This document shows positions 32,367-41,198 of a stretch of DNA of 59,217 nt, one piece after another. The position numbers were made by a program, and so were the translations under genes. Each line of letters opens with the position of its first letter. Within the stretch, counting starts at the first letter, position 1. The DNA is taken from the NCBI RefSeq assembly GCF_029840635.1, contig NZ_JAOCCU010000038.1:1-59217 (forward strand). Reading direction: 5' to 3'. The notes below the pieces were generated by a model. It saw nothing but the letters and a program-made list of their open reading frames with translations. It had not been told where the DNA came from and ran no database searches. Origin of the DNA: Mitsuaria sp. GD03876. GTDB taxonomy: Bacteria > Pseudomonadota > Gammaproteobacteria > Burkholderiales > Burkholderiaceae_C.

Positions 32367-32993
32367 GTGAGCAAGAGCCATTCGAACCGCACGCGACAGG
32401 TCGGATGGTTCGGCGGGTCGTTCGATCCGGTCCATCGCGCCCACCTGGTGCTGGCGCGCGCGGCGCTCGACCAGCTGGGCCTGGACGAGGTGCGTTGGAT
32501 CGTCGCGGGGCAGCCGTGGCAGAAGGCGGGACGGCGCATGGCGAGCGCCGCGGACCGGGCCGAGATGGTCCGGTTGACGATCGAGGGGCCGGGCGGCGAC
32601 GCGCGCTTCGTCCTCGACGATCGCGAGATGAGGCGCGTCGGGCCGAGCTACACGCTCGACTCGGTGCGCGGGTATCAGCAGGAGCGCCCCGACGACGCGC
32701 TCTGGCTGATCCTGGGACAGGACCAACTGGCCGGCTTCACGAGCTGGAACGGTTGGGAGGAACTGGTCGAGCGCATGGGACTGGCGGTGGCCGCCCGCGC
32801 GCGGGACGAGGTGAGGGCGCCGGCGGCGCTGCTGGAACGGCCGCACCGGCTGGTCCCGCTGACGATGCCGGCGCTGCAATGGTCATCCACCGAGGCCCGC
32901 CGTCTGGCGGCCGAGGGCGCTGACGTGAGGCCCGTGGTGGGCGACGAGGTGGCGGGGTATATTGCCCGGCACCGTCTCTACAGTGAGAACTGA
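32367..32993 (+). CDS. nadD: Nicotinate-nucleotide adenylyltransferase
   Basis: 208-aa NadD, which adenylylates nicotinate mononucleotide to deamido-NAD. The nucleotidyltransferase motif GGSFDPVHRAHL is at about 16-27, the (H/R)-x-G-x-S-Y-T-L-D motif appears as VGPSYTLDSV, and the C-terminal SSTEAR motif (ISSTxxR-type) as WSSTEARRL. GTG start at 32367. rsfS begins directly after the stop, the usual nadD-rsfS-rlmH arrangement. Confidence 0.95.
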   Translation: MSKSHSNRTRQVGWFGGSFDPVHRAHLVLARAALDQLGLDEVRWIVAGQPWQKAGRRMASAADRAEMVRLTIEGPGGDARFVLDDREMRRVGPSYTLDSVRGYQQERPDDALWLILGQDQLAGFTSWNGWEELVERMGLAVAARARDEVRAPAALLERPHRLVPLTMPALQWSSTEARRLAAEGADVRPVVGDEVAGYIARHRLYSEN

Positions 32994-33848
32994 ATGGACA
33001 TCAAGAAACTGGAACGTGCCATCGTCGATGGTCTGGAGGATGTGAAGGCGCAGGACATCCTGGTCTTCGACACCGAGCGCTTGTCGCCGTTGTTCGAGCG
33101 CGTGATCATCGCGTCGGGCACGAGCAACCGGCAGACCAAGGCGCTGGCGTCCAGCGTGCGCGAGACGGTCAAGAAGCGCGGCATGCAGGTCATGCGCACC
33201 GAGGGCGAGGACAACGGCGAATGGATCATCGTGGACTGCGGCGCGGCCGTCGTCCATCTGATGCAGCCGGCGATCCGCCAGTACTACCACCTCGAGGAAA
33301 TCTGGGGCGGCAAGCCGGTCAAGCTCAAGCTGGGCAACAGCGGCACGAAGCTGGTGAAGGCCTCCGAGCCGATCGACGAGGACGAGGACGCGCCCAAGGC
33401 GAAGAAGTCCGCGGCGAAGAAGCCGGCCAAGGCCAAGTCGGCCGACGGCGAGGCGGTCGCCTCCGCGTCGAAGAAGGCGCCGACCCGCGCCACCGGCAAG
33501 AAGTCCGCCGCCGCGAAGGCGACGGACAAGGCCGCCGACAAGGCGGCCAAGCCAGCCAAGGCGGCCAAGCCCGCCGCGAAGAAGACGACGGCCAAGTCCG
33601 CCGACGCCAAGCCCGCGGCCAAGACCGCCCGCAAGCCGGCCGCCACGAAGGCGCCGATCGAGACGGTGAAGGTCGGCTCGAAGAAGCCGGCGGTGAAGAA
33701 GGTGTCGCCGAAGGTCGCCGCCGCTAAACCTGCTGCCAAACCCGCCGCGAAGTCCGCGGCCAAGCCCGCGGTGAAGAAGGCGGCCGCGAAGCCGGCGGCC
33801 AAGAAGACGACGGTCAAGACCGGCACGAAGTCCAAGGCCAAGGCCTGA
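32994..33848 (+). CDS. rsfS: Ribosomal silencing factor RsfS with long Lys/Ala-rich tail
   Basis: 284-aa protein. Residues 1-120 are RsfS, which binds L14 and blocks subunit joining in starvation: [48 protein letters not shown] and [10 protein letters not shown] (by motif). Residues 128-284 are a repetitive basic tail of KPAAK, KKTT, AAKPA units like histone H1-like or AlgP proteins. Typical RsfS is only 105-130 aa. The frame is continuous, with no stop or frameshift between the parts, and the tail ends four bases before rlmH. Confidence 0.95.
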   Translation: MDIKKLERAIVDGLEDVKAQDILVFDTERLSPLFERVIIASGTSNRQTKALASSVRETVKKRGMQVMRTEGEDNGEWIIVDCGAAVVHLMQPAIRQYYHLEEIWGGKPVKLKLGNSGTKLVKASEPIDEDEDAPKAKKSAAKKPAKAKSADGEAVASASKKAPTRATGKKSAAAKATDKAADKAAKPAKAAKPAAKKTTAKSADAKPAAKTARKPAATKAPIETVKVGSKKPAVKKVSPKVAAAKPAAKPAAKSAAKPAVKKAAAKPAAKKTTVKTGTKSKAKA

Positions 33849-33852
33849 CCCC

Positions 33853-34323
33853 GTGCGCCTGGTGCTGTGCGCGGTCGGCCAGAAGATGCCGGCCTGGGCC
33901 GACGAGGCCTATGAGGATTTCGCCAAGCGCTTCCCGCCCGAGATGCGGCTGGAGCTCAAGGCGGTGAAGGCGGAGCCGCGCACCACCGGCAAGTCCACCG
34001 AGCAACTGATGGCGGCCGAGGCGCAGCGCCTGGACGCCGCCTGCCCGAAGGGCGCGCGGCGCGTGGTGCTCGACGAACGCGGCGATCGCGTCACCTCGAA
34101 GCAGCTCGCGCAGCGCCTCGAGACCTGGCGCGGCGACGGCCGCGACGTCGCGATCTTCATCGGCGGGCCGGACGGGCTGGACGACAGCCTCAAGTCGCGC
34201 GCCGACGAGAAGCTGCGCCTGTCCGACCTGACCCTGCCGCACGCGTTCGTCCGCGTGCTGCTGGCCGAAGGCCTCTACCGCGCCTGGTCCGTCATGGAAG
34301 GGCATCCGTATCACCGCGAGTGA
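33853..34323 (+). CDS. rlmH: 23S rRNA pseudouridine1915 N3-methyltransferase RlmH
   Basis: 156-aa SPOUT-fold methyltransferase that modifies pseudouridine 1915 in helix 69. Canonical length. Starts with GTG ([20 protein letters not shown]). Shows [17 protein letters not shown], the SAM-binding knot segment [11 protein letters not shown], and the C-terminal [29 protein letters not shown]. Located in the rsfS-rlmH-maf order common to proteobacteria. Confidence 0.97.
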   Translation: MRLVLCAVGQKMPAWADEAYEDFAKRFPPEMRLELKAVKAEPRTTGKSTEQLMAAEAQRLDAACPKGARRVVLDERGDRVTSKQLAQRLETWRGDGRDVAIFIGGPDGLDDSLKSRADEKLRLSDLTLPHAFVRVLLAEGLYRAWSVMEGHPYHRE

Positions 34324-34330
34324 CCCGTCC

Positions 34331-34951
34331 ATGTCGACTGCGCCTTTCCCCGGATTCGTCTACCTCGCCTCGCAGAGCCCGCGCCGCCGCCAGCTGCTCG
34401 AGCAGATCGGCGTTCGCCATGAATTGCTGCTGCCTGGCGCGGAAGAGGACGCCGAAGCGCTCGAGGCGCTGGTCGACGGCGAGTCGCCCGACGACTACGT
34501 GAGCCGCGTCACCGCCGCCAAGCTGCAGGCCGCGCTGCGCCGCCGCGAGGCGCGCGGGCTGGCCGCGGCGCCGGTGTTGTGCTCGGACACGACGGTGGCG
34601 CTCGGCGCGCGGATCCTGGGCAAGCCCGACGACGCGGACCATGCGCTGGCGATGCTCGCCAGCCTGTCCGGCCGCGAGCACCGGGTGCTGACCGCGGTCG
34701 CCATCGGCCTGCCCGACGGCCGCGTGCTCGGCGCCGTCAACGTGTCGCAGGTGCGATTCGCCGAGATCGGCGCGGCGCGCCTGCAGGCCTACGTGGCTTC
34801 GGGTGAACCCATGGGCAAGGCCGGCGCCTATGCGATACAAAGTCAGGCGGCCGCCTGGATCGAGCACATCGCCGGCAGTTATTCGGGCATCATGGGCCTG
34901 CCGCTCTTCGAGACGGCGCAACTGTTGAGGGAGGCCGGCTTCTCCGTCTGA
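34331..34951 (+). CDS. maf: Maf-family nucleotide pyrophosphatase
   Basis: 206-aa Maf/YhdE-type pyrophosphatase that hydrolyses non-canonical or pyrimidine nucleoside triphosphates. N-terminal [17 protein letters not shown] motif, the catalytic region [11 protein letters not shown] (the central Asp), a [22 protein letters not shown] segment, and [28 protein letters not shown] (by motif). It starts seven bases after rlmH; rng follows after about 90 bases. Confidence 0.96.
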   Translation: MSTAPFPGFVYLASQSPRRRQLLEQIGVRHELLLPGAEEDAEALEALVDGESPDDYVSRVTAAKLQAALRRREARGLAAAPVLCSDTTVALGARILGKPDDADHALAMLASLSGREHRVLTAVAIGLPDGRVLGAVNVSQVRFAEIGAARLQAYVASGEPMGKAGAYAIQSQAAAWIEHIAGSYSGIMGLPLFETAQLLREAGFSV

Positions 34952-35044
34952 AGCCGGCGACGCGGACCGACCGCCGCGAACCGGAGGGCGACTCGAGCGT
35001 TGCCGCCAGCCCCGAGGCTGACGAGAGCGCTGGAGCACAAGAAC

Positions 35045-36538
35045 ATGGAAGACATCCTGATCAACTGGACCCCGCAGGAAACGCGGGTGGCCGTGGTCGA
35101 GAACGGGGCCGTGCAGGAACTGCACATCGAGCGCACGCTGGAACGCGGCCTCGTCGGCAACGTCTATCTCGGCAAGGTGGCGCGGGTGCTGCCGGGCATG
35201 CAGTCCGCCTTCATCGACATCGGGCTGGAGCGCGCGGCTTTCCTGCACGTCGCGGACCTGCACCTCAACGGCGTCCAGCCCCGTGGCCACCACGGGCCGC
35301 ACGGGGAGAACGGCCAGGCGGTGCCGATCGAGCGCCTCGTCTACGAGGGCCAGGCCTTGACGGTGCAGGTGATCAAGGACCCGATCGGCACCAAGGGCGC
35401 GCGGCTGTCGACGCAGATCTCGATCGCCGGCCGGCTGCTGGTGCACCTGCCGCAGGACAACCACATCGGCATCTCGCAGAAGATCGGTTCGCCCGAGGCC
35501 CGCGACGCGCTGCGCGCGCGCATGCAGACGCTGGTATCGGCGGGCGTGCAGGACGGCAACACCGGCGGCTTCATCCTGCGCACCAATGCCGAGGAGGCGA
35601 GCGACGACGAGCTCGGCGCCGACATCGCTTACCTGCGCAAGACCTGGACCTCGATCCGCGACAAGGCGCTGACGCTGCCGCCGGGCAGCCTGCTGTACCA
35701 GGACCTGAGCCTGGTGGAGCGCGTGCTGCGCGACCTGGCCAGCGAGCGGACCAACTCGATCCGCATCGACTCGACGCTGCAGCACGACGTCGTGCGCCAG
35801 TTCGGCGAGACCTACATGCCGACGGCGACCGCGAAGCTGGAGCTGTACCGGGGCGAGCGCCCGATCTTCGACCTGAACAACATCGATGCCGAGATCGCCC
35901 GCGCGCTGGCGCGGCGCGTCGACCTGAAGTCGGGCGGCTACCTGATCATCGACCAGACCGAGGCGATGACGACGATCGACGTCAACACCGGCGGCTTCGT
36001 CGGCGCGCGCAACTTCGACGACACGATCTTCAAGACCAACCTCGAGGCGGCCGGCGCGATCGCGCGTCAGCTGCGCCTGCGCAACCTGGGCGGGATCATC
36101 ATCGTCGACTTCATCGACATGACCCGCGAGGAGCACAAGACCTCGGTGCTGCAGGAGTTCCGCAAGCAGCTCAATCGCGACCGCACCAAGGTGACGATCG
36201 GCGGCTTCACGCAACTGGGATTGGTCGAGCTGACCCGCAAGCGCACGCGGGAGTCACTGGCCCGCATGCTCTGCGAGCCGTGCCCGACCTGCGAGGCGCG
36301 CGGCCAGGTCAAGACCGCCCGCAGCATCTGCTACGACATCATGCGAGAGATCCTGCGCGAGTCGCGGCAGTTCAATCCGAAGGAGTTCCGCGTCGTGGCG
36401 GCCGCCAATGTCGTGGAAATGCTGCTGGACGAGGAGAGCCAGCATCTGGCGGGGCTGTCGGACTTCATCGGCAAGCCGATCTCGTTGACCGCCGAGCCGA
36501 CCAACCAGACCGAGCATTACGACATCGTGCTGATGTGA
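35045..36538 (+). CDS. rng: Ribonuclease G
   Basis: 497-aa RNase E/G family endoribonuclease that matures 16S rRNA 5' ends and decays some mRNAs. S1 domain at about 35-120 (NVYLGKVARVLPGMQSAFIDIGLERAAFLH, by motif), 5'-sensor and RNase H-like regions, the DNase I-like catalytic domain with TIDVNTGG and IVDFIDM carrying the catalytic aspartates, and the Zn-link CEPCPTCEARG near 409-419. It has no C-terminal degradosome scaffold, so RNase G rather than E. Start chosen at 35045 (MEDILINW), as in homologues. Confidence 0.95.
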   Translation: MEDILINWTPQETRVAVVENGAVQELHIERTLERGLVGNVYLGKVARVLPGMQSAFIDIGLERAAFLHVADLHLNGVQPRGHHGPHGENGQAVPIERLVYEGQALTVQVIKDPIGTKGARLSTQISIAGRLLVHLPQDNHIGISQKIGSPEARDALRARMQTLVSAGVQDGNTGGFILRTNAEEASDDELGADIAYLRKTWTSIRDKALTLPPGSLLYQDLSLVERVLRDLASERTNSIRIDSTLQHDVVRQFGETYMPTATAKLELYRGERPIFDLNNIDAEIARALARRVDLKSGGYLIIDQTEAMTTIDVNTGGFVGARNFDDTIFKTNLEAAGAIARQLRLRNLGGIIIVDFIDMTREEHKTSVLQEFRKQLNRDRTKVTIGGFTQLGLVELTRKRTRESLARMLCEPCPTCEARGQVKTARSICYDIMREILRESRQFNPKEFRVVAAANVVEMLLDEESQHLAGLSDFIGKPISLTAEPTNQTEHYDIVLM

Positions 36539-36571
36539 GTCCGCGGCGCAGGTGCGCCGCAGGGACCGGCC

Positions 36572-37177
36572 TTACCAGGCCAGGTCGAGATGCGTGAAAG
36601 CGGTCGCGCCCAGGGGGCGCATGGCGCGCGGTGTCGGCGCCAGCGGCCACGGCACCGTCGTGACGCCTTCCTCGAAGCCGAAGCAGGCGAGTGCCGCGGC
36701 CTGGCGGACAGGCATCGCAGGCGCGTGGTCGTGGATCAGGCCGGCCGCGGCCGTCGCGGCGGCCACGGCGGCATCGCGCACGCCCATCGGCGACAACTCC
36801 AGATACGACAGCGCCGGCCGGGTAAGACGCTCGTGGACCTCGAAGAACGCGAGCCGCGACAGCGCCGCGGTCTGGCAATGGCCGTCCAGGTCGTCCTCCG
36901 CCACCGGGTGGCCCAGTTGGTGCAGCGTGGCCAGCAGCACGTCGCGCAGGGTCGTGCCGTGGAGGCGCGCCTCGTCGGAGGCGACGCGCATGCCCGGCGC
37001 GAGGCGCTGGGTGTCGACGCGGAAACTGCGGAACATCAGCAGCCCCGCCAGCCGTGCCGCGCCGAGGATCTGGGTCTGCGCATGGGCGAGGCCGTCGTCG
37101 GTCACCAACCGGGCGCGGACGAGGCGGTGGAAATGCGCCGACGCGGCGACGAGGTGCTTGAACGAAATCGAGGTCAT
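36572..37177 (-). CDS. Hypothetical protein, 201 aa
   Basis: I do not recognise this protein. It starts MTSISFKHLVAASAHFHRLV at 37177 and has no signal peptide or transmembrane segment. It is Ala/Leu-rich with several amphipathic helices, an acidic loop AEDDLDGH near 93-100, and two cysteines (101 and 165). The start overlaps the stop of the upstream Bug-like gene (ATGA), so the two are probably one translationally coupled operon. It is convergent with rng, 33 bases apart. No helix-turn-helix or enzyme motif is apparent. Confidence 0.7.
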   Translation of the reverse strand: MTSISFKHLVAASAHFHRLVRARLVTDDGLAHAQTQILGAARLAGLLMFRSFRVDTQRLAPGMRVASDEARLHGTTLRDVLLATLHQLGHPVAEDDLDGHCQTAALSRLAFFEVHERLTRPALSYLELSPMGVRDAAVAAATAAAGLIHDHAPAMPVRQAAALACFGFEEGVTTVPWPLAPTPRAMRPLGATAFTHLDLAW

Positions 37178-37962
37178 CGTGTGTGCTCCGGAAGAATTTC
37201 CCAAAGTTCGGTGCCGGTCTGCGCGAGGGCCAGGCGCACGCGGGCGTCCGCCAGGACGTGCCGCCATGTCTCGCGCAGTTCGGCTGCCAGCGGGGCGGGC
37301 AGGCGTGGCGGCGCGAGCAATGCGTTCCAGGCGGGGACGTCGCGGGCGACCAGGTCGCGGAAGTCCTCGTGGTCGGGTACCGCGTCCAGCGGCGCCAGGG
37401 ACCGGGGGACCATCGCCGCGGCGCGCGAGGCCACGGGCGTCAGGGCCGCGACCGCGGCGGGCGCTGGCGCGGGCGGTGCCGGCAGCGTCACCCAGCGTCC
37501 GAACATGCCGGGCGGGAACGCGGTCACGAAGGGAAGATGACCGACACGGGCCAGCGGCGTGAAGTCCGAGGCCGTCGCGGCGACCGGCGCGAAGGGGTCG
37601 TCGGCGAGGCGGGGAGGGCGGTCCAGCAGCGTGCTGACGGTCAGCAGCAGCACGCGGCCGTCGGGCGGCGACGCGGCCACCAGGCGCGCGGCGGCGTAGC
37701 CCTGGCGGTCCGGCAGGTGGCGGATCTCGACCGCGGCGCCGGTCCGCTCGGCCCACACGTCCGCCATCGTGCGCGCGACATGGCCGGGCCCGCTTTTCGG
37801 CCCGAACGGCGTGACCAGGATCAAGGCCGGCGCGGCGTGCGGGGTGTCCGCGGGCGACGGCTCGGCGAAGGCCGCCTTGAACAGCCCGGCGCAGGACAGC
37901 CACACCAGGGCGATCAGCCAGGGGCGCAGGCGGTCTCGCAGCGGGGATTTGGAGTCAGCCAT
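37174..37962 (-). CDS. Short Bug/TctC-like periplasmic substrate-binding protein
   Basis: 262-aa exported protein. A signal peptide covers about residues 1-32 (PWLIALVWLSCAGLFKAAFA). Then ALILVTPFGPKSGPGHVARTMADVWAERTGAAVEI and PPDGRVLLLTVSTLLD resemble the start of Bug (TTT-system) solute receptors, and the end (LLAPPRLPAPLAAELRETW...VRLALAQTGTELWEILPE, by motif) matches their C-terminus. It is about 60 residues shorter than the roughly 320-aa family norm, the middle being compressed and Ala/Pro-rich. No TctAB permease is nearby. Start at 37962 is supported by GAGAGGG upstream and the signal peptide. Confidence 0.72.
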   Translation of the reverse strand: MADSKSPLRDRLRPWLIALVWLSCAGLFKAAFAEPSPADTPHAAPALILVTPFGPKSGPGHVARTMADVWAERTGAAVEIRHLPDRQGYAAARLVAASPPDGRVLLLTVSTLLDRPPRLADDPFAPVAATASDFTPLARVGHLPFVTAFPPGMFGRWVTLPAPPAPAPAAVAALTPVASRAAAMVPRSLAPLDAVPDHEDFRDLVARDVPAWNALLAPPRLPAPLAAELRETWRHVLADARVRLALAQTGTELWEILPEHTR

Positions 37963-38222
37963 CGGTCCCTCTCGCCTCCATCGGCTCAGCGGCCCCTTGC
38001 GGGGCGAAGCGGAGATTTTGGAAATTCGCGGGGACGGCCGGTATGGCCTGAACTGATGGATCAGGCCGAGGTAGATGACATGAATAGGTGGGTGTTCAAC
38101 TTGGCCGGGGGCTGGAGCGCCGCTTGCCGATCGCCTTGCCCTTTGTAACGTCGGGTCCCGCCGATTCGTAACCCCTGCATGGGCCTCGGGCACAATCGGG
38201 CCTTCATTCGTTCCGCAAGCCG

Positions 38223-39548
38223 ATGAGCACCAAGACGATCGCCTCCTCCCCCGCTCTTCTTCCTCAAGGCATCGGCGCGTTGACGCGCCGGGGACTGCTC
38301 GGCGGCCTGGCCGCGGGGCTGACGCTCCCGTCCTTCGCGCAATTCCGCGTCGAGATCGCCGGCGTCGGCGCGACGCGCGTGCCGATCGCGATCAGCGATT
38401 TCAGCAACGAATCGGCCACCGGCCAGCCGCTGGCGGCGATCATCCGCGCCGACCTCGAGCGCAGCGGCCAGTTCAGCATCGTGCCCGGCCAGGCCGGCAT
38501 GTCCGAGAACTCGCAGCCGCAGTTCGTCGACTGGCGCGCCCGCGCCGCCGACGCGCTGGCGGCGGGGTCCGCGGCGCGGCTCGCCGACGGCCGTTTCGAC
38601 GTGCGCTATCGGCTGTGGGACGTCGTCAAGGGCACCGACCTGGCCAGCGAGAGCCTGCCGGTCGTGCCGGCCGACCTGCGCCTGGCCGCGCACAAGATCG
38701 CCGACACGATCTACCAGAAGCTCACCGGCGAGCGCGGCGTCTTCGCCACGCGCCTGGTCTACGTGAACAAGGCCGGCCCGCGGTACTCGCTGCGCGTCGC
38801 CGACGCGGACGGCGAGGGCGAGCAGACCGTGCTCAACAGCCCCGAGGCCATCATCTCGCCGGCCTGGTCGCCGGACGGCAACGAGGTCGCCTACGTCAGC
38901 TTCGAGTCGCGCAAGGCGGTGGTCTGGATCCAGAACCTGCGCACCGGCAGCCGCCGCAAGGTCGCCGACTTCCGCGGCAGCAACAGCGCGCCGGCGTTCT
39001 CGCCCAACGGCCAGCAGCTGGCGGTCACGCTGTCGCGCGAGGGCGGCTCGCAGCTCTACCTGATCAACAAGGACGGCTCCGGCGCCAAGCGCCTGACGCA
39101 GACCTCCGCGATCGACACCGAGGCGACGTTCTCGCCCGACGGCGCGCAGATCTATTTCGTCAGCGACCGCGGCGGCGCACCGCAGATCTACCGCATGCCG
39201 GTCTCCGGCGGCAGCGCGGAGCGGGTCACCTTCAGCGGCAACTACAACATCAGCCCGTCGATCAGCCCCGACGGCCGCACGATGGCCTACGTCACGCGCG
39301 TGGGCGGCGGCACCTTCAAGCTGTGCGTGATGGACCTCGGCAGCGGCCAGGTGCAGCAGATCACCGACACCAGCGACGACGAGAGCCCGAGCTTCGCCCC
39401 CAACGGCAAGCTGATCGTCTACGCGACGCGCGCCGGCGGCCGCGACGTGCTGATGACGACGACGCTGGACGGCAAGGTCAAGGCCAAGCTCGCGACCCCG
39501 GGCGTGTCCGACATCCGCGAGCCCGCCTGGGGCCCGTTCGTCAACTGA
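38223..39548 (+). CDS. tolB: Tol-Pal system beta-propeller protein TolB
   Basis: 441-aa periplasmic TolB, which links Pal to the inner-membrane Tol complex during outer-membrane constriction. N-terminal alpha/beta domain about 42-165, then WD40-like PD40 repeats (SPAWSPDGNEVAYVS, APAFSPNGQQLAVTLS, EATFSPDGAQIYFVS, SPSISPDGRTMAYVT, SPSFAPNGKLIVYAT). The leader contains TRRGLLGGLAAGLTLPSFA, a twin-arginine-like signal, where E. coli TolB uses Sec. The neighbouring pal and cpoB are present, but tolQ, tolR and tolA are not upstream. Confidence 0.96.
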   Translation: MSTKTIASSPALLPQGIGALTRRGLLGGLAAGLTLPSFAQFRVEIAGVGATRVPIAISDFSNESATGQPLAAIIRADLERSGQFSIVPGQAGMSENSQPQFVDWRARAADALAAGSAARLADGRFDVRYRLWDVVKGTDLASESLPVVPADLRLAAHKIADTIYQKLTGERGVFATRLVYVNKAGPRYSLRVADADGEGEQTVLNSPEAIISPAWSPDGNEVAYVSFESRKAVVWIQNLRTGSRRKVADFRGSNSAPAFSPNGQQLAVTLSREGGSQLYLINKDGSGAKRLTQTSAIDTEATFSPDGAQIYFVSDRGGAPQIYRMPVSGGSAERVTFSGNYNISPSISPDGRTMAYVTRVGGGTFKLCVMDLGSGQVQQITDTSDDESPSFAPNGKLIVYATRAGGRDVLMTTTLDGKVKAKLATPGVSDIREPAWGPFVN

Positions 39549-39813
39549 TCCGCCTTGGACCCCACCGGAAATCCAAAGCCCTTGCCGACGTCGGGCACAC
39601 GGTTTGCCTACGTTGGCGTCGCGCTTCGCCCGTCCTGTGCGAGCCGTGAGCGCGACAGGCCGGCGCCACTTTCGCGGAGCGAGTTCCGCCCCGCGAACGT
39701 GTTAGCCGATGATTCACAATTGCTGTTTTCCGCGGCTTCACCAGCGGCGCAGTCCGGCCGCCACGTCCTGCCCCTTTCCCCCCGCCCGCTTTGACCCATA
39801 GGAGCGAATCCCC

Positions 39814-40347
39814 ATGAAATTCGAAAAACTGATGCTTGGCCTGGTGGCCGCGGCTGCCCTGTCCGCTTGCAGCTCCACCAAGCTGGACGAGCCCGCCAAG
39901 GTCGAGACCAAGGAACCGGTCGCGACCCAGCCGCAGGCCCCGGCGGCCGATCCCAACGCCAACGCGCAGAGCCGTGTCCAGACGGTGGACCTGGGCGCCC
40001 AGCTCGACGCCGCGGTGTCCAACCAGCGCGTGGTGTATTTCGACTTCGACAGCTTCATCGTCAAGGACGAGTACCGCGGCCTGATCGACAACCACGCCAA
40101 GCGCCTGAACAACAAGAAGTCGCTGCAGCTGAGCCTGGAAGGCCATGCCGACGAACGCGGCGGCCGCGAGTACAACCTCGCCCTGGGCCAGAAGCGCGCC
40201 GAGGCGGTCGCCAAGTCGCTGACGCTGCTGGGCGTGGCGGCCAACCAGGTCGAGCCGGTGAGCTTCGGCAAGGAACGTCCGGCCGACACCGGCCACAACG
40301 AGGAAGCCTGGGCCAAGAACCGTCGCGTCGAACTGCGCGACAAGTAA
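39814..40347 (+). CDS. pal: Peptidoglycan-associated lipoprotein Pal
   Basis: 177-aa outer-membrane lipoprotein. The signal peptide ends in lipobox LSAC (Cys19), followed by a Pro/Ala-rich linker to about 60 and an OmpA-like peptidoglycan-binding domain (VVYFDFDSFIVKDEYRGLI; LEGHADERGGREYNLALGQKRAEAV; NRRVEL). AGGAG lies upstream of the ATG. The 265 bases before it contain no gene. It is followed by cpoB after nine bases. Confidence 0.97.
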   Translation: MKFEKLMLGLVAAAALSACSSTKLDEPAKVETKEPVATQPQAPAADPNANAQSRVQTVDLGAQLDAAVSNQRVVYFDFDSFIVKDEYRGLIDNHAKRLNNKKSLQLSLEGHADERGGREYNLALGQKRAEAVAKSLTLLGVAANQVEPVSFGKERPADTGHNEEAWAKNRRVELRDK

Positions 40348-40356
40348 TCCGGTGAC

Positions 40357-41166
40357 ATGAGCATGCTGCGACTCTCCCGTTCCCTTCCGTTCGCGCCGGT
40401 CGCCGTGGCCAAGGCCACGCTGGTCGGCGTCCTCCTGGCGCTGAGCGCCGCCGGCCCCGCGCGGGCGGCGCTGTTCGACGACGACGAGGCCCGCAAGGCC
40501 ATCCTCGACCTGCGCGCCAAGATGGCTCAGAACGAGGAGACGCAGCGTGCCCGTGCCGCGGACCTGCAGGCCCAGCTCGAGACCGCCCGGCGCGGTCTGC
40601 TGGACCTGTCCGGACAGATCGACGGGCTCAAGGCCGAACTGGCCAAGCTGCGCGGCCAGAACGAACAGCTGGCCCGCGACCTGTCCGAGACCCAACGCAA
40701 GGTGACCGACCAGTCGGCCACCCTGGACAACCGGCTGCGCCCGCTGGAGCCGCAGAAGGTGTCGCTGGACGGCAAGGAATTCCAGGCCGATCCGGAAGAG
40801 AAGCGCCAGTTCGACGCGGCCATGGGCCTGATCCGTCGCGGCGACTTCAACGAGGCGGTGTCCGCCTTCACCTCGTTCCTGCAGCGCTTCCCGGCGAGCG
40901 GCTATTCCGACTCGGTGCGCTTCTGGCTGGGCAATGCCCAGTACGGCAAGCGCGACTACAAGGGTGCGATCGCGACCTTCAAGGCCTTCGTCGCCGCGAA
41001 CCCGGAGCACCCGCGCGCGGCCGAGAGCCTGCTGGCGATCGCCAACTGCCAGATCGAGCTCAAGGACACCAAGAGCGCCCGCAAGACGCTGGACGACCTG
41101 CAAAAGGCCTATCCCGGCAGCGAGGCGGCCAAGGCCGCCAAGGAACGCGCGGCGGGCCTGCGCTGA
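40357..41166 (+). CDS. cpoB: Cell division coordinator CpoB (YbgF)
   Basis: 269-aa periplasmic protein with a Sec signal peptide (about 1-37, cleavage after ARA), an N-terminal trimerising coiled coil (about 45-125, repeated QL/AEL/ETQ heptads) and a C-terminal TPR domain (about 145-265, KRQFDAAMGLIRRGDFNEAVSAF; YWLGNAQY-type segment). CpoB couples PBP1B peptidoglycan synthesis to Tol-driven constriction. It is last in tolB-pal-cpoB. Confidence 0.94.
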   Translation: MSMLRLSRSLPFAPVAVAKATLVGVLLALSAAGPARAALFDDDEARKAILDLRAKMAQNEETQRARAADLQAQLETARRGLLDLSGQIDGLKAELAKLRGQNEQLARDLSETQRKVTDQSATLDNRLRPLEPQKVSLDGKEFQADPEEKRQFDAAMGLIRRGDFNEAVSAFTSFLQRFPASGYSDSVRFWLGNAQYGKRDYKGAIATFKAFVAANPEHPRAAESLLAIANCQIELKDTKSARKTLDDLQKAYPGSEAAKAAKERAAGLR

Positions 41167-41198
41167 CCGGCTGAGGACGCGCTCGGCGCGCAACGATC

